A stretch of DNA of 64,000 nt from Gammaproteobacteria bacterium (GTDB lineage: Bacteria > Pseudomonadota > Gammaproteobacteria > SZUA-229), in NCBI GenBank assembly GCA_029882355.1, contig JAOUKV010000016.1, positions 1 to 64,000 of the forward strand, written 5' to 3'. Below are positions 8,605 to 17,709 of this stretch, one piece after another. The notes below the pieces were generated by a model. That model was not told where the DNA came from and ran no database searches. It saw only the letters and a program-made list of their open reading frames with translations. Both the position numbers and the translations under genes were made by a program. Numbering within the stretch: position 1 is the first letter of the stretch; the number at the start of each line of letters is the position of its first letter.

Positions 8605-8820
8605 ATGCACATTCGATCTACTTTAGATCCCATTTCTTTACACGAGGTTCCAGATCCGGAGCATCATCCCTGTTTGTACGAGGGTGATGGTGTTAATGGT
8701 GTCGAGGTTTATTTTGAAAATGAAGAAAACAGGCAAATTTATATGGATATGAATAAGGAGTTAGGCCACAAGAAGGTGCTTGCCAGTGATGATTCAGATG
8801 ATTATGTCGCTGAAGGTTAA
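8605..8820 (+). CDS. small acidic protein, unknown
   Basis: 71 residues starting at ATG 8605, chosen because GGAGGG lies seven bases upstream; an in-frame TTG at 8578 has no such site. The product is very acidic at the C-terminus (DDSDDYVAE) and has no signal or membrane segment. No family recognised. It could be a small regulatory or adaptor protein; this is only a guess from size and charge. Confidence 0.5.
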   Translation: MHIRSTLDPISLHEVPDPEHHPCLYEGDGVNGVEVYFENEENRQIYMDMNKELGHKKVLASDDSDDYVAEG

Positions 8821-8930
8821 TTGATGGTCGAGGTCAGACTGAGCTCGTTGCGCTGCTATTAGTGAACGCTGTTTGCTGGCCTACTTCCAAATTACCTCAA
8901 TAATATAGTGTATTAAGCTTGAGAAAAACC

Positions 8931-8985
8931 GGGGTCGGTTCACGGTATATACTAATATTAGAAACAATTGTGATCCGATCCCGTT
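8931..8985 (+). repeat. palindromic repeat family, copy C
   Basis: Arms GGGGTCGGTTCAC (8931-8943) and GTGATCCGATCCC (from 8969) pair at 11 of 13 positions. It shares an 18-base core (8952-8969) with copy B. The 8821-9124 gap has no other recognisable content. Confidence 0.65.
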
Positions 8986-9124
8986 TTCTTGTAGCTATAA
9001 TATTTTCACCGTTTACGCAGGTTCCGCGGTGGATGGCTTAACTGAAAGCCTGTAGCCCCATCATCAATATTTATATTTGTTCTTTGGTTTGTGCATAATT
9101 AATTTGTGTAATCATTAATCGGGG

Positions 9125-9916
9125 ATGAATGTGGCTATTTTGTTTGATCTTGACGGTGTATTTTATCAGGCTGGCAAAGCTATCCCGGGTGCAGCTGATG
9201 TCGCCCGTTGGGCCAGGGATAATGCTATCCCGCATTTATTTTTGACCAATACTTCTTCAAGACCGCGCTCGGCACTGGTTGCAAAGTTGGCCGGTTTTGG
9301 TATTGAAACGGATGAGCTCCACATTCTTACACCTCCGGTAGCCGCAGTGCGCTGGCTGCAGCAGAACCATGCGGATGAAAAGATTGCGCTGTTTGTTCCA
9401 GAAGAAACCAGGGCGGAGTTTTCCGGCTTAGAAACCGCACAGCAGGGCGAAGACCTTGCGGCGGTTATTGTCGGTGACCTTGGCCGTGACTGGGACTTTG
9501 CTACATTGAATCATGCCTTTCAATTATTGATGTCTGAGCCTAAACCAAAGCTCATTGCTTTGGGAATGACGCGTTACTGGCAGGCGGATGATGGCCTGCG
9601 TCTGGATGTTGCTCCATTTGTGATGGCCTTGTCTCATGCCGCAGATAGAGAGCCATTGGTGATGGGTAAGCCAGCGGGGTCTTTTTACCGGGCCGCGGTG
9701 GAGATTCTGGCCGTGGAGCCGGACCGGGTTGTGATGGTTGGTGATGATATTCGCGGTGATATTGATGGTGCGCAGCGAGCGGGGCTTAAGGCAGTGCTGG
9801 TACGCACCGGGAAATTTCGTGAAAGCGATCTTGAGATTGGCATTCAACCGAATGCCGTGCTGGATTTGGTTGCGGATTTTCCGGCATGGTATGAGATCAA
9901 TTTCGGCATGTGCTGA
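9125..9916 (+). CDS. HAD-superfamily IIA phosphatase (LHPP-like)
   Basis: 263 residues with all four HAD motifs: FDLDG (nucleophile Asp8, Asp10), LTNTSS (motif II), the Lys of MGKP (motif III), and GDDIRGDIDGA (motif IV). The cap between motifs II and III fits subclass IIA, the same group as mammalian phospholysine/phosphohistidine phosphatase LHPP and NagD. The substrate is not readable from sequence. GTG at 9131 is a strong alternative start, because GGGGA at 9121-9125 is better spaced for it. The gene is followed by the U32 gene 108 bases downstream, which appears to have its own promoter. Confidence 0.85.
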   Translation: MNVAILFDLDGVFYQAGKAIPGAADVARWARDNAIPHLFLTNTSSRPRSALVAKLAGFGIETDELHILTPPVAAVRWLQQNHADEKIALFVPEETRAEFSGLETAQQGEDLAAVIVGDLGRDWDFATLNHAFQLLMSEPKPKLIALGMTRYWQADDGLRLDVAPFVMALSHAADREPLVMGKPAGSFYRAAVEILAVEPDRVVMVGDDIRGDIDGAQRAGLKAVLVRTGKFRESDLEIGIQPNAVLDLVADFPAWYEINFGMC

Positions 9917-10011
9917 TGATCGATTATAAAAATTCACTTTGGTCTCGTTCCCACGCAGGAGCATGCGAACCAGAAAATTAGATTTTAATCCCTCCACACC
10001 CCCATCACCGC

Positions 10012-10017
10012 TATAAT
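10012..10017 (+). promoter_or_regulatory. -10 box of the U32 (rlhA-like) gene
   Basis: TATAAT followed by a GC-rich CCGCGCC directly before the ATG at 10025. The predicted +1 is 10024, giving an almost leaderless mRNA. No good -35 is visible. Confidence 0.5.
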
Positions 10018-10024
10018 CCGCGCC

Positions 10025-12295
10025 ATGAAAAACAAGATTGAATTATTAGCCCCAGGTGGCGATATTGATGCTATTAAGGCGGCTATTGTTGCCGGGGCGG
10101 ATGCGGTTTATTGCGGCCTGGATCGATTTAATGCCAGGAATCGGGCTGAGAATATCACCATTGATGATCTGCCGGGAATTATAAGGCTGGCACATCAACA
10201 CGATTGCGAGGTCTTCCTGACCTTGAATGTCATTATTGTTGAGAATGAGCTGCCGGCACTTATTACCCTGTTGAACAGGCTCGTTAACACCCGAATTGAC
10301 GGCATCATTGTTCAGGATTTGGGGGTTTGCTATCTGCTCGCTAAATATTACCCGTCGCTTGATATTCACGCCTCGACGCAGTTGACCACGCATAATGCGG
10401 GACAGATAAAGTTTTTACACAAGCTGGCGGCGACCCGCGTCAATCTTTCGCGTGAGCTGAATCTTGACGAGATCGCTGAGCTATCAACGGTGGCGCATGC
10501 GCATGATATGTTGACTGAGGTGTTCGTGCATGGCTCCAACTGCATTGCCTTCTCCGGGCTTTGTTATATGAGTTCGGTGCATGAAGGTAAATCGGGCAAT
10601 CGTGGCCAGTGCAGTCAGCCGTGCCGGGATCAATATCAGACCACGGCTGAGGGCAATGACTTTCCGCTGAACCTGAAAGATAACTCGGCCTTTTCTGATT
10701 TGGCTGGTTTGTATGAGGCGGGTGTTGATTCCTTAAAGATTGAGGGGCGCATCAAAAAGTATCACTATGTGCACACCGTCGTTGATAGCTGGCGTAAGCA
10801 GTTGCAGCATTTTTATCAGCAAAATCGTGTGGCTGAGGGTGAAGGTTCGCTGCGTAAGGTCTTTAACCGCGATTTTTCCAACGCCTTTTTAAAGGGCGAG
10901 ATTAGCCGCAATATGTACATCGATAACCCTCGCGACAACACGGCAATTTATCGAGCGCAAATGAGTGGTCAAACGATAGAGGTGGCACTGCCGACGGCCA
11001 AGCGCGAAGTGTTTGAGCAGAAAGCCGAGATCGTTAACGATGTTGAGCAGCAGATCAATCAGCTGAGTATTGAACAGGCGCCATTAACTCTGTCTGTATC
11101 CGGACAGGCTGGCACGCCATTAACGCTTTCTGTGAAAACGCCTGATCTGTTTTTTGAAATACACTCGCAGAGAATGCTGGTGAAAGCGGTGAGTGAAGCA
11201 GAGGGCAGGAAAGGGGCGGCGCAGCCGATTGACCGTGCGTTGTTACTGGAACGCTTTAAGGCGATAAACGAAGGCGAGTATTTTATCGAGACTATTGATA
11301 CGGACCGGCTTGATAGCGACCTCATGCTGCCGTTCAGGGATTTCGCGCCCTTAAAGAAGCAAATTTTATATCGCTTGAATGGCTCAAAAGAGTACGTGTC
11401 GCCAGTGGTGTTGCCGCGTAATAAAAAGCAGCGTGAACAGGTAAAATCGCCTGAACTGTCAGTGCTGATTTCTTCGCCCGAGGACGTACACCTTTGCGCA
11501 GAAACCTCGGCGACGGTTTTTTACCAGCTGCCCAACAGCTATAAAAAAGGCGACACAAAATACGAAGAGCTTTTCAACAATAACAAAAACTTAATTCCGT
11601 GGTTCCCTTCGGTGTTGATCGGTGATGATTATCTGGCGGCGGTGACACTGCTCGATAAAGTAAAGCCAAAACAGATCGTGACCGACAACACCGGTATCGC
11701 CTATGAGGCATACCACCGAGGCATCGACTGGATCGCCGGGCCACAGCTTAACCTGATAAATTCGTACAGCCTGTTATGCCTGCAAGAGGTGTTTAACTGT
11801 CGCGGCGCCTTCATCTCCAATGAGATCAGTCGCGGCCAGATGTGCAAGATAGCCAGGCCCGATAACTTCAAGATTTACTACAGCATTTACCACCCCATCA
11901 TATTGATGACCAGTCGCGCCTGTTTTTTCTACCAGGTGACGGGCTGCAAAAAGAATATTGTTGATGGTGTCTGTATTCAGCGCTGCGAGAAATCGTCAAG
12001 CATTACCAGTATGAATGATGTCACGATGCTGATTAAAAAGAGAAGGGGTGACTATCACACTATCTATAACGAAACCAACTACCTGAATACGGCGGTGCTT
12101 AGTGAGGTGAAAAATCTGGTGACCGATTATTTCATCGACCTGCGAGATGTGAAAACTGAAACTCAGGTGGAAGTGGACAAGGCGGAGCTGACTCAACTAT
12201 TTCAGCGTACTATCAGCGGTGAGGCTGAAGCCGCTAATGATCTGGAACAGGTGATTTCATCTACTACAAGCACGCAATATAAAAAGGGCATCTAA
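10025..12295 (+). CDS. rlhA: U32 family protein, RlhA-like (23S rRNA hydroxylation)
   Basis: 756 residues. The N-terminal half opens with IELLAPGGDIDAIKAAIVAGADAVYCG and carries the U32 cysteine set C173, C180, C196 and C200 (HGSNC, GLC, GQCSQPC), which in RlhA/TrhP-type proteins is thought to hold an iron-sulfur cluster. The middle matches the DUF3656-like insert, and the C-terminal 300 residues form a second barrel-like domain with its own Cys-rich patch (SRACFFYQVTGCKKN, CIQRC). E. coli RlhA (YdcP), which hydroxylates C2501 of 23S rRNA with prephenate as hydroxyl source, is about 650 residues; this one is longer. A different U32 subfamily cannot be excluded. Confidence 0.75.
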   Translation: MKNKIELLAPGGDIDAIKAAIVAGADAVYCGLDRFNARNRAENITIDDLPGIIRLAHQHDCEVFLTLNVIIVENELPALITLLNRLVNTRIDGIIVQDLGVCYLLAKYYPSLDIHASTQLTTHNAGQIKFLHKLAATRVNLSRELNLDEIAELSTVAHAHDMLTEVFVHGSNCIAFSGLCYMSSVHEGKSGNRGQCSQPCRDQYQTTAEGNDFPLNLKDNSAFSDLAGLYEAGVDSLKIEGRIKKYHYVHTVVDSWRKQLQHFYQQNRVAEGEGSLRKVFNRDFSNAFLKGEISRNMYIDNPRDNTAIYRAQMSGQTIEVALPTAKREVFEQKAEIVNDVEQQINQLSIEQAPLTLSVSGQAGTPLTLSVKTPDLFFEIHSQRMLVKAVSEAEGRKGAAQPIDRALLLERFKAINEGEYFIETIDTDRLDSDLMLPFRDFAPLKKQILYRLNGSKEYVSPVVLPRNKKQREQVKSPELSVLISSPEDVHLCAETSATVFYQLPNSYKKGDTKYEELFNNNKNLIPWFPSVLIGDDYLAAVTLLDKVKPKQIVTDNTGIAYEAYHRGIDWIAGPQLNLINSYSLLCLQEVFNCRGAFISNEISRGQMCKIARPDNFKIYYSIYHPIILMTSRACFFYQVTGCKKNIVDGVCIQRCEKSSSITSMNDVTMLIKKRRGDYHTIYNETNYLNTAVLSEVKNLVTDYFIDLRDVKTETQVEVDKAELTQLFQRTISGEAEAANDLEQVISSTTSTQYKKGI

Positions 12296-12318
12296 GCGTT
12301 AGAGACATTCGTAATTAA

Positions 12319-13302
12319 TCACAACCAGTCTGTCAGCATTATGCCCATGCCGAATCGTTCTCGTTTGATGTTGTAATCAATTAATGTTTCACCATAACCA
12401 TTAAAATATTGAAGATAAAATCTTAAGCCTCGCCTGCTTCCAACAGGGTAAGACCAATCGAGTTGATATGAGGCAAGTCTATTGCTGTTGTTAATGTCCC
12501 TGAGGCTTAAAGTGATGTTGTTTAATGCACCAGCATGAATAAATTTAAGCTCGCCGTGGCCAACATAGTCTTCAATATCGGGATTGTCATCACCGACGAA
12601 GTCAGTAGGCGTTGTTTTTTGTTCTTCTTTCCAGCGATACCATTTCTTCAGTGAAATATAATAAGAATCCCGTTCAATGAGGAAATCTACGTAGCTACGG
12701 TTCCAGCTGCGAGAGTCTGGCGGTGATTTACCATTTGACTGATGATTGATTAAACCAAAATTGATAAGCCGAATATTCCAGCCAAGAAATTTGGCATTAC
12801 TTAATCTAGTCAGCATGAGTTCTGGTTCGAAGTTGGTGTCCCTAAATGGGGATGAATGATCAGAATTTACCATCTGCCAGACAGATAGCTGCGTGTAACC
12901 AAGAAACCAAAGCCACCTGGTATCGTCATGATGTTCATTGATCGGAACCTTGAAGCTTATTTGAAACTTGGCTTCATGATTCTTTAAAAGTGGGTTCTGT
13001 GAATTTAGATTATCTGACCATGAGTAAATAAAATAATTAGGCTTGTATGGGATAAGAACAAATGGTTGATGACGTAGGAGTTTTTCAGTGCAGACACGTT
13101 TTTCAAAAAAATTCTGTAAAGGCGTGCATTCATCTTCTTTTACTTTATCTTTATCTTCATTGGCATAGGCTGAATTGATTGCTGTTATAGGTGATGATAA
13201 TAGTAATAATAAAATAAGGCTATTACGGTGTCGTAGTCTGAGGTATAAATAAAGTGTGATACCAGATATATTTAACTTCATCGAGTGTAGTGGGTTTTTC
13301 AC
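12319..13302 (-). CDS. pldA: outer-membrane phospholipase A (OMPLA)
   Basis: 327 residues with a signal peptide (hydrophobic LILLLLLSSPIT) and a beta-barrel pattern to the end, finishing in GIMLTDWL. The catalytic region is intact: INHQSNG holds His187 and Ser189, and SWNR holds Asn201, with the 12-residue Ser-Asn spacing of E. coli OMPLA (Ser144/Asn156). Known role: calcium-dependent phospholipid hydrolysis in the outer membrane that restores lipid asymmetry under stress. An in-frame Met8 is an alternative start. It converges with the U32 gene, leaving 23 bases between stops. Confidence 0.92.
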   Translation of the reverse strand: MKNPLHSMKLNISGITLYLYLRLRHRNSLILLLLLSSPITAINSAYANEDKDKVKEDECTPLQNFFEKRVCTEKLLRHQPFVLIPYKPNYFIYSWSDNLNSQNPLLKNHEAKFQISFKVPINEHHDDTRWLWFLGYTQLSVWQMVNSDHSSPFRDTNFEPELMLTRLSNAKFLGWNIRLINFGLINHQSNGKSPPDSRSWNRSYVDFLIERDSYYISLKKWYRWKEEQKTTPTDFVGDDNPDIEDYVGHGELKFIHAGALNNITLSLRDINNSNRLASYQLDWSYPVGSRRGLRFYLQYFNGYGETLIDYNIKRERFGMGIMLTDWL

Positions 13303-13428
13303 AACAAGAGTTTTCCTTAAATGTTTGCTAAAATATCAGTGCTCTTTTTAGCATGTAGAGTTGTGATAGTAAAAAATAATTCTGTCTACTATTCGTGTTC
13401 CGTTAGCCAGTAATCCAGTGTTCTGATG

Positions 13429-13599
13429 CTATTCCTTTTCCTTGTTCTCTTTCTGCCATACGTCATAACAATCAATCCCACAAAAATATGCAACGTAATC
13501 ATCGACTTCTGATGTTTTTGCATGGGATCGTGGTATCTCTTTCAGGCATACCTCACAGGGTACCGTGTCCAATTCAGTTGATTTGTCTATATCGTTCAT
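13429..13599 (-). CDS. small DUF3330 zinc-ribbon-like protein
   Basis: 56 residues from the ATG at 13599, which has GAGGG upstream; the longer frame to 13653 adds an unlikely leader. Two Cys pairs, CEVC and CGIDC, suggest a bound zinc. The pattern PCEVCLKEIP...DYVAYFCGIDCYDVW matches DUF3330, a family often seen near mercury-resistance transposons but of unknown function. It has no such neighbours here. It may be a small zinc protein acting as an accessory factor. Confidence 0.7.
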   Translation of the reverse strand: MNDIDKSTELDTVPCEVCLKEIPRSHAKTSEVDDYVAYFCGIDCYDVWQKENKEKE

Positions 13600-13867
13600 A
13601 ACAACACCGCCCTCAAAAAAAAGATGTGTACTCGATGACTTTATTATAAGCAAACTCTATGTGGATTTCCCCCTAATTAAAGGCAGGTATTACTGATATT
13701 TTCTGCATTAGAGAGAGCATTAACATAATTAATAAGCAGCTACACTTTATAAAAAATTTCTATCAGTATTAACCTGAATGCCATATTGTGCATGGAATAT
13801 TAATTCGTATAATCGTTAGGCCTATCACTGTCACGGTTGCTAAATATTTAGGTATTAAGTAATTCTT

Positions 13868-14376
13868 ATGCAGGTAAGTGGAGGGCGTACGGTGTTCCGG
13901 TTGTGCGGTTGCTTGGCGATTTATTTACCTTTGTTTCGATTGATCAGGTTATTCCTGTTCGTGTCCTCTATTCTTCTGTGTGCCCAAAATGGTGCTTTTG
14001 CTTTTGCTGTTGATGTAAACGACATTGCAGTGGACGAGAAAGACGGTGTTTATCACATTGAAAAGGACATTTTACCTATCATTGAAAGAAATTGTTATGG
14101 TTGTCATACGGAGCCAAACGGCTATGGCTACAGAGCGGTCAGATTAAAAATGGATTCTTATGACTCAATAATTCAGGGAACCATTTACCGATCTATCCTT
14201 ATTGCAGGTGATAGTCGTCGAAGTATTCTTAATAAAATGCTAGAAGGTCGTACAGTTAAAAAAATGACTATTCAAATGATGACAAAAAAGGCATTAGCAA
14301 CAATGAAATTGAAACTTTAAAGATTTGGGTTATTAACGCTGAAAAGTGGTTGTTCATTAAAGAGAGGCAAAAGTGA
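13868..14376 (+). pseudogene. exported cytochrome c-like protein, frameshifted
   Basis: The first frame encodes a signal region and then a single haem motif CYGCH in ILPIIERNCYGCH, followed by MDSYDSIIQG and a SRRSILNKMLEGR segment typical of the planctomycete-type cytochrome c domain. It stops at 14320. The expected ending NEIETLKIWVINAEKW is present in another frame, reached by a one-base shift near 14277-14285 (ATGATGAC), and ends with TGA at 14374-14376. That stop overlaps the GTG start of the next gene by four bases, which supports the longer frame as the ancestral one. Either the gene is recently broken or there is a single-base sequencing error. Confidence 0.65.
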
Positions 14377-14816
14377 AAAATATACTTGTGGCAATAGATG
14401 ACTGTCAGAAAACAACGATTGCATCACCATTAATAGTGCGAGTCATTGAATTGGCAAATGCTTTTTCGAGCAAAGTGAGACTGCTCCATGTTGTACCTCA
14501 ATCGCAGCAACCGCCATTCAATATTGATAAAAAGACTTTACGACATGAGGTGGCTCATGAACTTCATGATGAACACGAATTTCTTCAGCAGCTTGCAAAG
14601 CATCTGCGAAATCGGGACATTGATGCTACATCTCTACTGGTTAAGGGGGCAATAATCAAAACGATACTGCATGAATCTGACCGATTGGGTGTTGATCTGA
14701 TTATTTTAGGGCGTCACAAGCATAGTAAACTGTACAGTGCCTTAATAAATGGTACTGAAGAGGGGCTGCTTAAAATATGCCCTTATCCAATAATGTTTGT
14801 GCCTACATCAGAGTGA
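14373..14816 (+). CDS. universal stress protein (UspA family)
   Basis: 147 residues with a GTG start at 14373, overlapping the stop of the restored cytochrome-like gene (GTGA). The fold markers are present: KNILVAIDDC at the N-terminus, the strand VRLLHVVP, and LIILGRHKHSKLY...NGTEEGLLKICPYPIMFVP at the end. The nucleotide loop lacks the second Gly of the GxxG motif, so it may belong to the non-ATP-binding branch. Known role: survival under starvation and stress. The coupling to a cytochrome c-like gene suggests a respiratory or redox stress role, which is inference. Confidence 0.88.
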   Translation: MKNILVAIDDCQKTTIASPLIVRVIELANAFSSKVRLLHVVPQSQQPPFNIDKKTLRHEVAHELHDEHEFLQQLAKHLRNRDIDATSLLVKGAIIKTILHESDRLGVDLIILGRHKHSKLYSALINGTEEGLLKICPYPIMFVPTSE

Positions 14817-14884
14817 TTCTTTCTGATATATTATATTCTTATTTTTTCTCTACGCTGATATGCTCTTACCTCATACACACAAAC

Positions 14885-15424
14885 CTACATCAACAATATT
14901 TTTACCCCGATCAATATAAGTACCACACCACCAAAAAATTCGGCTTTGCTTTCCAGCCAGGTACCACTACGACTTCCAATAAATACACCCATCCAGCTAA
15001 AAACAAAAGTGGTTAGGCCAATGATGAAACAGGAAATGAATATATTGATATCTAACAAGGTGAGTGCAAAGCCTGCCGCCATGGCATCGATGCTGGTGGC
15101 TATGGCAAGCATTAACATGACTTTGTGACTTATGAGGGCAATTTCTTTTTCTATGCCTTCGCCAAACGATTCATAAATCATCTTGCCGCCAATGAGCATT
15201 AGTAGCCCAAAAGCTACCCATGGGGCATAAGCTTCTACCCAGCCTAATACACCCTTTCCACCCAGATAACCAATCAGTGGCATAAGCGCCTGAAACAATC
15301 CGAAATAGAGTCCTGACATCAGTGCCAGATGTACCAGTTTTGTTTTCTGTTTAGAGCCTAATCCGATGGAGACGGCAAAGGCGTCCATGCTTAATGCTAC
15401 TGCCAGAAGAATCACTTCAATCAT
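14885..15424 (-). CDS. mntP: manganese efflux pump MntP
   Basis: 179 residues with six predicted helices and the two family signatures: [12 protein letters not shown] near the N-terminus and [12 protein letters not shown] in the fourth helix, each with an acidic residue for metal transport. The length fits MntP (about 180-190). Known role: export of Mn2+ from the cytoplasm. I looked in the 163 bases upstream for a yybP-ykoY manganese riboswitch, common before this gene in other bacteria, and did not recognise one. It faces away from the TlpA-like gene at 15588. Confidence 0.93.
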   Translation of the reverse strand: MIEVILLAVALSMDAFAVSIGLGSKQKTKLVHLALMSGLYFGLFQALMPLIGYLGGKGVLGWVEAYAPWVAFGLLMLIGGKMIYESFGEGIEKEIALISHKVMLMLAIATSIDAMAAGFALTLLDINIFISCFIIGLTTFVFSWMGVFIGSRSGTWLESKAEFFGGVVLILIGVKILLM

Positions 15425-15587
15425 GTCAAAACCTTTATTTATAAAAACAGTTGGCGAATTAAACCAGAGTGCAATTGTACCTAATGTACTATTTTAGTGT
15501 TTACTTATGGCAGCGCGTACTGCTAGTGTTATTGAAAATTAAAAGTTATATACTCTCGATTAAAACAACTGCCTGATTCGGTTTAAT

Positions 15588-16103
15588 ATGCGAAACATTA
15601 TCTTAATATTTTTTCTGACATCGACACTATCGATAACCACATTTGCAGCTACTCCCGGTGAGGTTGGCGTCGGTGGTTTATTGCGTGAGGTTACGTTGAA
15701 TGGGTTTAACGGTAAGACCAATACATTTAATGATTTCAAAGGTAAGCCGTTGCTGATTAATGTCTGGGCCAGCTGGTGTGGCCCCTGCAGGGCGGAGATG
15801 GGTTCGTTGGAGAGATTAGCACAGCGCTATAACGGCAAAGAGTTTAATGTGATTGGGATTTCGACTGACGACTACCGTAACAGGGCTGAAGCTTTCATTA
15901 AAGAGACAAAAATTAGCTTTGATAATTTTCTCGACAGCAAGTTGCTATTGGAAAACATGCTGGGTGCGAATACCATTCCGCTGACTATTATGGTTGATGC
16001 TGATGGTCGTGTACTGCTAAAAGCACGTGGGGCATATGAGTGGGATAGCCCGGAAATAATTGAGGCAATAGGAAAAGTATTTCAGATTACTTTGGAACAT
16101 TAG
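15588..16103 (+). CDS. periplasmic TlpA-type thioredoxin
   Basis: 171 residues with a cleavable signal peptide (cut near TTFA|ATP) and a thioredoxin fold with the active site WCGPC (Cys64, Cys67) in NVWASWCGPCRAEM. The later cis-Pro is in GANTIPLTIMVDADG. This arrangement is typical of TlpA/ResA-like proteins, which reduce disulfides in periplasmic partners such as apocytochromes c. It stands alone. A second TlpA-type gene occurs at 24036; the two share the active-site block and the NVWASWCGPC/HFWASWCGPC strand but differ elsewhere, so they are probably not recent copies. Confidence 0.88.
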   Translation: MRNIILIFFLTSTLSITTFAATPGEVGVGGLLREVTLNGFNGKTNTFNDFKGKPLLINVWASWCGPCRAEMGSLERLAQRYNGKEFNVIGISTDDYRNRAEAFIKETKISFDNFLDSKLLLENMLGANTIPLTIMVDADGRVLLKARGAYEWDSPEIIEAIGKVFQITLEH

Positions 16104-16273
16104 GCCGATAGCTGGTTTGATGGCGCATGGATCAAAGTAACGAGCTGCCTTCGTCTTCAGCAGCTAACCAGGAGTAAGAGTATGATGGACGTAGATGGTG
16201 TGATTGCGACAGTTTGAGGTGTTGAGCAATTGATAGGAATGAAGCAAAGTCAGTAAGGGGAGGGACCTAGAAG

Positions 16274-17416
16274 ATGTTAAAAATCTTTGCTAAATACTCG
16301 ATGGAAAAGAAGTCTGAAATTAAAATGATACGCCTCATTTTAATGTTTTCTGTTTTGTTAGTTCCAACGGTTACTTCAGCGGATCAGCCCAGCCTGATAT
16401 CAGAACCATTGGGCGCACCGTTTCATGTCCGTGATTATACTTTTCCGGGTTTTCTGTTGCTGGGATTTTCATCTGAGCCTTCCGCTCCACTTGGCGTAGG
16501 TCATTCGGCTTATGGGATACATTATACGGTTGTAAATGATTACCAGCTGAGCCCTGCTATCGCTAATTACCTTGTAAAAACCCATGCAGATGGGCGCCGT
16601 CAGTTAGATAGTGCAGATATTAATTTCATTCTCAGTCAGCCTGCAGGGCAGAGTTATTACATTGATGGTGAAGTCTCCATGCTGGAATTTACGTCTAACT
16701 GGGGGCTGACAAATAGACTGGATTTCGGTGTTAGCATTAATCTCATCGCGTATGGTGGCGGTTTTCTCGATAGTGCTATCTATGATTTTCATGAAGCGTT
16801 TGGTATTGGCCAGCATTCACGAGACCGAGTGCCCAATGAAGATTTTATGGTTGTGCTTGGCTTGCAACCGAATAATCCCTTAGTGATGCTCAATCCACCC
16901 ACTAGCGGCGGATTTGGTGATCCCAGTTTTTTTCTACGTTATGCGTTTCCAAATGATTATAAGAGTTGGAAATTTAATTTGTCGGCGGGAATAAAAGCAC
17001 CGCTTGCAGATGAAAATGTGTTTTTATCAACTGGCAGTTGGGATGCAGGATTTCAACTTATTGCGGACAAACGTTTTCAACGTGATGCATATATCATCAA
17101 TGTGGGTACTATTTTTCCCGGTGATATAAGAGTACGTAACTTTGATCTTCCGTCGCTGTCTTTTATGAATCTGAACTGGTTGCATAGCTTCGAGGGAGAA
17201 AATCATAAAAAATTCTTCTTACAGTTCATATTGGCAGAACATCCTTTCCACAGAGTAATTGATACCGAGCTAAGTGATTTGGAATTTCAAATCACCACTG
17301 GTTTGAAATGGAATACTTCTGTGGGAGTTATCGGCATTGGTTTGACGGAGAACTTGCTGAACTTCAATAATACACCTGATATAGGATTTCACTTTACCTG
17401 GGGGATTTTAAAATAA
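16274..17416 (+). CDS. DUF3187-like outer-membrane protein
   Basis: 380 residues with an N-terminal signal (hydrophobic LILMFSVLLVPTVTSA, cut before DQPS). GGGGAGGG lies 10 bases before the ATG at 16274; ATG at 16325 would give a shorter signal. The rest shows alternating beta strands ending in IGFHFTWGILK, as in an outer-membrane barrel. The phrases GRRQLDSADINFIL, GFGDPSFFLRY and LQFILAEHPF fit my memory of the DUF3187 family, whose function is unknown. The 16104-16273 gap contains only a vestigial 11-codon frame. Confidence 0.65.
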   Translation: MLKIFAKYSMEKKSEIKMIRLILMFSVLLVPTVTSADQPSLISEPLGAPFHVRDYTFPGFLLLGFSSEPSAPLGVGHSAYGIHYTVVNDYQLSPAIANYLVKTHADGRRQLDSADINFILSQPAGQSYYIDGEVSMLEFTSNWGLTNRLDFGVSINLIAYGGGFLDSAIYDFHEAFGIGQHSRDRVPNEDFMVVLGLQPNNPLVMLNPPTSGGFGDPSFFLRYAFPNDYKSWKFNLSAGIKAPLADENVFLSTGSWDAGFQLIADKRFQRDAYIINVGTIFPGDIRVRNFDLPSLSFMNLNWLHSFEGENHKKFFLQFILAEHPFHRVIDTELSDLEFQITTGLKWNTSVGVIGIGLTENLLNFNNTPDIGFHFTWGILK

Positions 17417-17531
17417 ATAATGTTATGGCGTTTTTCAATAGAACCGAATAACCTGAGGTAAGCAACGTTTTAGTTAATAAAAATTGGGAGTAATATTGCC
17501 CTATTCATTCCACCAGCACGGAGATGCTTCA

Positions 17532-17690
17532 ATGAAATTAAAGAATTTTCTTATCCTGTTAGGCCTGCTGATAGCCAGCACCACCCACGCTGAAATCATC
17601 ACCAAAGAAATCGATTACAAGCAGGCAGAAACCACTATGAAGGAGTATCATATGGGTGGATTACCGTGTAATCAAAACCTGTTAATCTAA
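17532..17690 (+). pseudogene. truncated dienelactone-hydrolase-like protein
   Basis: From the ATG at 17532 (GGAGA upstream) there is a signal peptide ending THA|EII and then ITKEIDYKQAETTMKEY, which resembles the mature N-terminus of secreted dienelactone hydrolase-family proteins. After about 40 residues the match ends and a stop follows. The whole alpha/beta hydrolase core is missing. It is a remnant, probably of a deletion that joined it to the kinase gene at 17710. Confidence 0.5.
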
Positions 17691-17709
17691 AAAACATGGA
17701 AAATTTGTG

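Noticed and set aside
9524-9997. 157-residue antisense frame over the HAD gene
   Set aside because: Opposite a gene with all HAD motifs; composition looks random.
15425-15587. Possible manganese riboswitch before mntP
   Set aside because: I could not find the conserved yybP-ykoY core.
16182-16217. 11-codon frame with a good AGGAG site
   Set aside because: Could be a leader peptide, but no attenuator-like structure or conserved content was seen.
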